DNA from: Alentia gelatinosa
Taxonomy: Eukaryota > Annelida > Polychaeta > Phyllodocida > Polynoidae
Length of the DNA stretch: 64,000 bases
Assembly: GCA_950022655.1 (NCBI GenBank)
Contig: OX465579.1
Location: 74,969,193 to 75,033,192, forward strand
Reading direction: 5' to 3'
Part shown: positions 28,701-34,700 of the stretch, one piece after another
How positions within the stretch are numbered: the stretch's first letter is position 1
How the letters are laid out: each line of letters begins with the position of its first letter
Position numbers and translations under genes: made by a program
Notes under the pieces: model-generated
Told to the model about the DNA's origin: nothing
The model's database searches: none
What the model saw: the letters and a program-made list of their open reading frames with translations, nothing else

Positions 28701-31700
28701 GGGAGCAGTGCAGTGCTAAGGTCGGACCGACGCACCGGACAACTCTCACCATCACCGACCCGCAAGATGGTGAGTACTCCCTGGACCGCATTCATGACAC
28801 TTTTACATTAAAGTACAAATATGCAATGTAACGTATTGATTATCATAGATAGAGGCAAGAGACCCTAAGATCTGTAGTTGATACAAACAAGCATACTATT
28901 TTCTTAAAGTAAGCTTTTGGTTTCTGTGACAAATTTCCTTATGATAGTTGTTTGCATAACTGGTCCGGTATTTTCTTCAGGATAATGCGTTATTGATCTT
29001 TCCTATAAGTTAAGTTAAATCGAAAGTTCAATCTTGGTCCCAGAGGCGATCCTTATGTTGATCAATGAGTAGTCAGTCAATAATAGTCAGTATTAACACC
29101 ACATATAATATCTTATCTCAGTCCCACAGATAGAGTTTGAAGTGTCGTCATACCAAACGTCAGAGCCAGCATCTCCTGATGACATCATGCACGTCACGGT
29201 AGCTGTGGTGCGCAGTGGCGACACTCAGCGGTTCGTACAGGTACGATACGGCACACGGGACGGATCGGCAGTTTCCGGTGTCGACTACACAGCTCGTAGT
29301 GACGTGATCACATTTCTTCCAGGTAGGCTCATTGTTCTTGTGGGCGTCGCAGGGTTTCCATCGATCGATTTTTGGCATTGGTAAATTTGTCATGAACCAT
29401 CGCCCATCATTATTAGCAGAATTATCTCTTTACTTTGAAGTCGTTATGATGTTGAAATGACATGGATTGAGGACACTGTTTGTATTCATAGGTGTGAGCA
29501 GAGTGACCTTTGACCTTGAAATCCTGCACAACCCTGGAGTCGAGTGGCGGGAGGCATTCACGGTTGTCCTTGGGCCACAGGCGCCGACCAACGCCATGTT
29601 TGGTGACGTCATCACCACGAGAATAACGATCATAGATAGTGACATCTCCGGAAGTCTGGTCTTCCCAGCGCAGCCTATTGTAGGTGACATTTACTATAGA
29701 CAATATATGACAGGGATGCAAGTTTCACTATAAATCAAGGATGATTATAGTTTCAATATTTACGTTTATAATGATACAATTTACACATACATACATTGAT
29801 TATTTTTTGATTATTTAGATTATGAAATCGTGCCTATTCTGTATATGGGTATCCGTACATTGGGTTTCCAATTGCAGGATTTATAACGTAAAGTTAAGAC
29901 TACTGAACGCATCCCCTTATCTGTGAAGGTGTGTAGCGAGGCACTTCTGATTTGTAAAGTACCCTACTCCTGCATTCCTCAAAGGTGGTGTCCCTCTTGG
30001 ATTACGACAACGCAGGTTCAGTGACGGGAGCGCCTTCTGCCGGTTACCCTGTCGTCTGTATCACGGTAAGCTTCCGCTTCCATCGTAATGGTATTAGGAA
30101 ATAGTGCATCCCTCTCATAACTTTCCTCCAGCACTTTCTTCTTTCATAGTAAATATAATAACGCACAATCCACTGCATAAATGGGACGTTTAAACATGGA
30201 TATATAGCCCTAAGGACATGGATACATGTACATGGCCGGATACAAAGTTCTCACCCGCCTCTGAGCTGTGAGTTTTCTTGCTATGGTTTAGAGTGGGACA
30301 GAAACTGAGTCCTGATGGCGAATTGTGTACACTTCGCCGTTTAGCACACCTATCTTACAGATATTATTATTTCTCTCTCCGCTCAAAGGTGAGTGAGAAC
30401 TACAACCCTTAAAGAAAACGATTCAGTGTGATGAATTCTCCTAGCTGTAGATAACAACGCTCTGTAAAATAAGAGTTACTTTACCGACCGCCATATTTTA
30501 CATATCATCTACGTTTTTCAGCCATGTGACCCCAAACACCCGTCTTTTGCAATAACGGGCCAGCTCTGTTCTACGTCTGGCGTCAACCAATCACAAGTCG
30601 GGTACCATTGGGAGGTTGCCGTACCGACTACGATTCAAACCGAGCCTTTGAGGACGCGCGGAACGTATTCGCCGTTCCGGAGAATCACCGATCGACTTCC
30701 GTTCTCCGACTGTGATAAAAAGGTTCTAGATAGCGTCTACTTCCGGCCTCAGTTCCGGGTCCGCTGTGTGGTGCAGCCCGTACAAGATAACGGGCAATTT
30801 GGTCAGCCAATCGCCAGCAATGCCGTTATTATCGGCAGCGATAAAAGTATCTGTCATTCCGTAGAAGGGACTACTGATGGCCTACATGGTGAGTCGTTCA
30901 TGGCTAATTTAGAATATATAGGCCCGGAGGATGAGATTTATCCAAACACAATCCACGTGTCAGTGCGTGTGCCCCATCAGGATGGACTGTTCCCGTTGGT
31001 ATCCACCCTCCCCCTGCACAACCTGCGCTTCCTGCTCACTACCCCGACTTACCAGCAGCAGCACGCATGCTCCAACTTCCTGCCCAAGCCGGGAACTAGC
31101 GAGCCCTGCTTCATGCGCATGCGTGCCGAGCCAGCGTTCATGTCGCCCGGATATGACCTGCCCTACCAGTTCGACCCGGGCATGCGTAGCGAAGACGGGG
31201 TCCGCTTGTATAAACATCTCAACCTGCGCAGCTGTGCCTGGGACTTCGACGCCTACTTCCATATCTCTGAACTGGTGGATCTTTGCGGCGGGCGTGTGAT
31301 TTCTGATTTTGAAGTCCTCGACAAGGCACTGAGTCATCTGACCATTCATTTGCCGCTGTATGTGTCCTATGTATACAACGCGGGGTGTGGGGATTGGTCA
31401 GCCATTGACCATCGCACCGTCCTGGAATTGTCTATCATGTACGACACCATGGCATGGAGGGCGGGGCTGGGAGAGGGAGTCCGGGTAAAGGAAGAAGATC
31501 TCACTGGTGATCTGCAGATTATGAAGATTTCTACCGATAAACAAGGCAGACTTCTCATCAACTTCAAGACCGTGCCGAACTTCAGAGGTAAGCACAATTG
31601 TACCTTTTCTAAAGCAACGGTTTACCACCGTGGGTTTACTGAATGAAACATGATAAGATCCAAGGGTACAAACAAGGCTTACATAGCTATTCAACTATCG

Positions 31701-34700
31701 TTTCTCAAACGTTGTTAATGGTGTTTGTATGAAACATTTGCATGATATTATGTAAACTGTTCCAAAATATTTCAGGAGTTAAGCAATCACATGGTGATCT
31801 CGATAGTCTATATTGAAACTATCTGAGATAAGTGACACCCTTCCAGTTCTGAACAATTAATAGCTTCTCATCCCAATTCGCTTTTGGAATTTAAAGGAAA
31901 ACATTCTATATAGGCCTTTCGGTCTTTATTGCTACCGTTGTAGCTTTAGATACAGCATAGAGGAAACTATGGTGTATATGCTAATACTTATTGCATATTG
32001 TAAGCTAAATTCGGGAAACATCATGAAATTGGTCCAAATTGAAGGATACATACATGTATGTATATTCTATTGATCGATAGCATATGGAACTGTAGTAGAA
32101 ATGTGTTATACATAGCAGCATCGGTTCCCAGCCAAAGTTGTCTGAGTTGCGGGGTTATCAACGGGGTACATTAGATGAGTAAAAGAGAATTCTGTTCTTT
32201 TGTGGGGTGGGACCTTTGACGTGATGTTCCGTGAACGGGGTTCAACCCATACTTCCAATTAGTGATTGTTGTAACTTTTCAGACATGGCAGTTTTCCGTT
32301 TTCCCCAGGAAATCCTTATTTTTATTTTCAGTTTATAAAATAATCCTTTCTTGTATAAAACAAAGAGAATAATTTGAGCCTTATTCATATTAACAGCGGT
32401 TCAAACCTGTCTAGTTACCCCAGCCCCATTCCATGGCCAATAACTATTTGTTTTCTATGTTTCCTCAGTCTCTCTGAAGCAGTAAATACCACATGAAAAT
32501 GTTCCCTCTGTCTTTGTCATGACCCAACTGACATACTCACACACACATATCTTGTATTCCCAGGTCGTTTCGTGCCCTCCCACACAGCCCGCCCAGACTG
32601 GACCAGTCGGGTTCTGGCCCCGGTCGACATGCCCATCACGTTCACTCTGGAGGAGGCCTGGTCCCAGCAGACCTTTGATGGGCCCACACAACACTGGCGT
32701 GCCCGCAGCGACTTTAACCTCCGGGACTTCTCTGGGGATTACACCATTGAGCTGGTGCCCTGTACGGTCAAGCCCACTGACCGCCATCCAGGTACCGGTC
32801 ACATGTCCAGCGTCTGTACACCGCATACTCCACGGAGGTAGGTTCTCCACCGGTGACAAGGCAGTTAAGGCATTTGCCCTAACAATCTCACAAGAACAAC
32901 TCACAAGGTTGCCACATTAGAAGTGTGTTAGTCATTCTACTTAATTCACAATCAACAATTCGTCTTATGAACGCGTTTTCCGAGAGTTCTCAGTCTCAGC
33001 AGATCCCAGCTGTCATCCCGAAGTTTCCTGTAATGTATATATATATATGTGCAGTACATTTTTAGAGACAGTTCATTTCCACATATTGCTGATATCCCTC
33101 CCTCTCTGCTTGTTCCTGCAGGTTTCCTGTATCTCTCACATATCAGCAAACTCTGCAGCCGGCACCAGCTCAGTACGCTCTGGCTACAGAATTTCACGTA
33201 ACCAGTCACGTGGACGAGTTTCTACTTCCGCCAGAAGAGACTGAGAACGTCATGGGCTTCGACGGAGTTTTTGACATGGGTAAGGTTCTCATTTTGGCTC
33301 GTCATAGGTTTGTTGATCTTTAATAAAATGGTATTTTTACAGTTTGATTCTTTTACTGCAAAGATGGCATTTTTCCATTTGTCCAAGGAAATCCACGTCT
33401 TATTTCAGCATCTAAAGTTCTTTTTGTTTGCACAAGGGATATACTCATTAAGGATTATCCTCATCAATAAAGGTGTATTGAACCTCTCTATCGAACCTCA
33501 ACCCCACACTTCTGACCAATACCAACATGCTTTTCACGGGTCTCTCTAAGGTAACAAATTCCGCATGAAAATATTAATACGGTTTTTATCTGACCGCAGC
33601 TGACTCTGTATATCTTATTTGTAATGTGAGGAGGCTTCTGTAAGTGCGTGGTAGGTTTCAGTTGCCTTTGCTATATTCTTAGCAACATACAGAAGAATAA
33701 CTAGATAACCATACCTTCATTATTCCTCGTTATTCGAATATGGGGTGTCTATTGCCTCCCGCTTTGTTGCTCACTTCAAGCAAAGGGATGTTACACAGCA
33801 GTAACCTCATCCCCTCCAGCTCCCAATATTGTTAATGGGAAGTGCCGGGAATCTAGTACTGCTCAATGGTAATGATACACTTGGCTATATATTCAAGGAC
33901 CATCAATCATCAGGTGGAAAATGGTGGTATAAAGTTTAAAATTCACACGGACAAACATTCGCAACATTGAGAATGAAGGAAATCTTGTAAAGACTACTGT
34001 ACTGATAATGCCTATCTGAATCCTAGGTGATAAGCTCTATGGTAGAGTGTTGTGGAGCCCAGATCAGGACCTTGAAGCGGCTTATCGACTTCAGGTGGAG
34101 AAAGTGTTCCTCTGTACAGGTATGTATAGAGACCCGCATTTCGTGAAGCTACCTATTATTTCTAAATTCATCAATGTTTTCAATAAGAGTCTCATGCCTC
34201 GTTAATAATGCTAGTTTGTACTGTGTTTGCAGTTAACATGCCATTGTTTCATTCATACTAGTTTAATTTTCTTTTTGTAATAAACATATCGTCGTCTTGC
34301 GATTGGTAGTGTTTTCGCAGTAAGCGTGTCCCATTTCATTTCATCTACGCTAGATTGATATTTTGTATGAGAAAAAGCAGGTCTTATCGCATTTAAACTG
34401 GTTTCATATTGTTTCTGCAATAGGTATTTCTTGTTTCATTAATGCTAGTTTAATATTGTGTTTGCAATCATGTCTCACAATCGTAATTCACCGATGTCTT
34501 ACTTCTTCATCAAATCCTTCATTTAAACCTTTTCAACGGACCATCCTACAACCTGCAGTGTACTATTAGGAAACGTCCATACTTAGTATATCTTACATGT
34601 TCGTTCATAGGTATGATAATTCTGTATAGTCAAGGTATGACTGTTGAGAAGGCAATACTATGATGTAACACCCCTATGAATTCAGGATCTGATGGCTATG

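Noticed and set aside
30890..30925. GTGAGT ... ATATAG stretch as a tiny intron in exon 40
   Set aside because: At 33 bases it is too short for a normal intron and its translation (GESFMANLEYI) belongs to a conserved FRAS1 segment.
32792..32841. Exon 41 ending at the GTACCG donor (32792)
   Set aside because: It would leave phase 1, whereas exon 42 needs phase 2; the GTAGGT donor at 32838 fits and keeps conserved residues.
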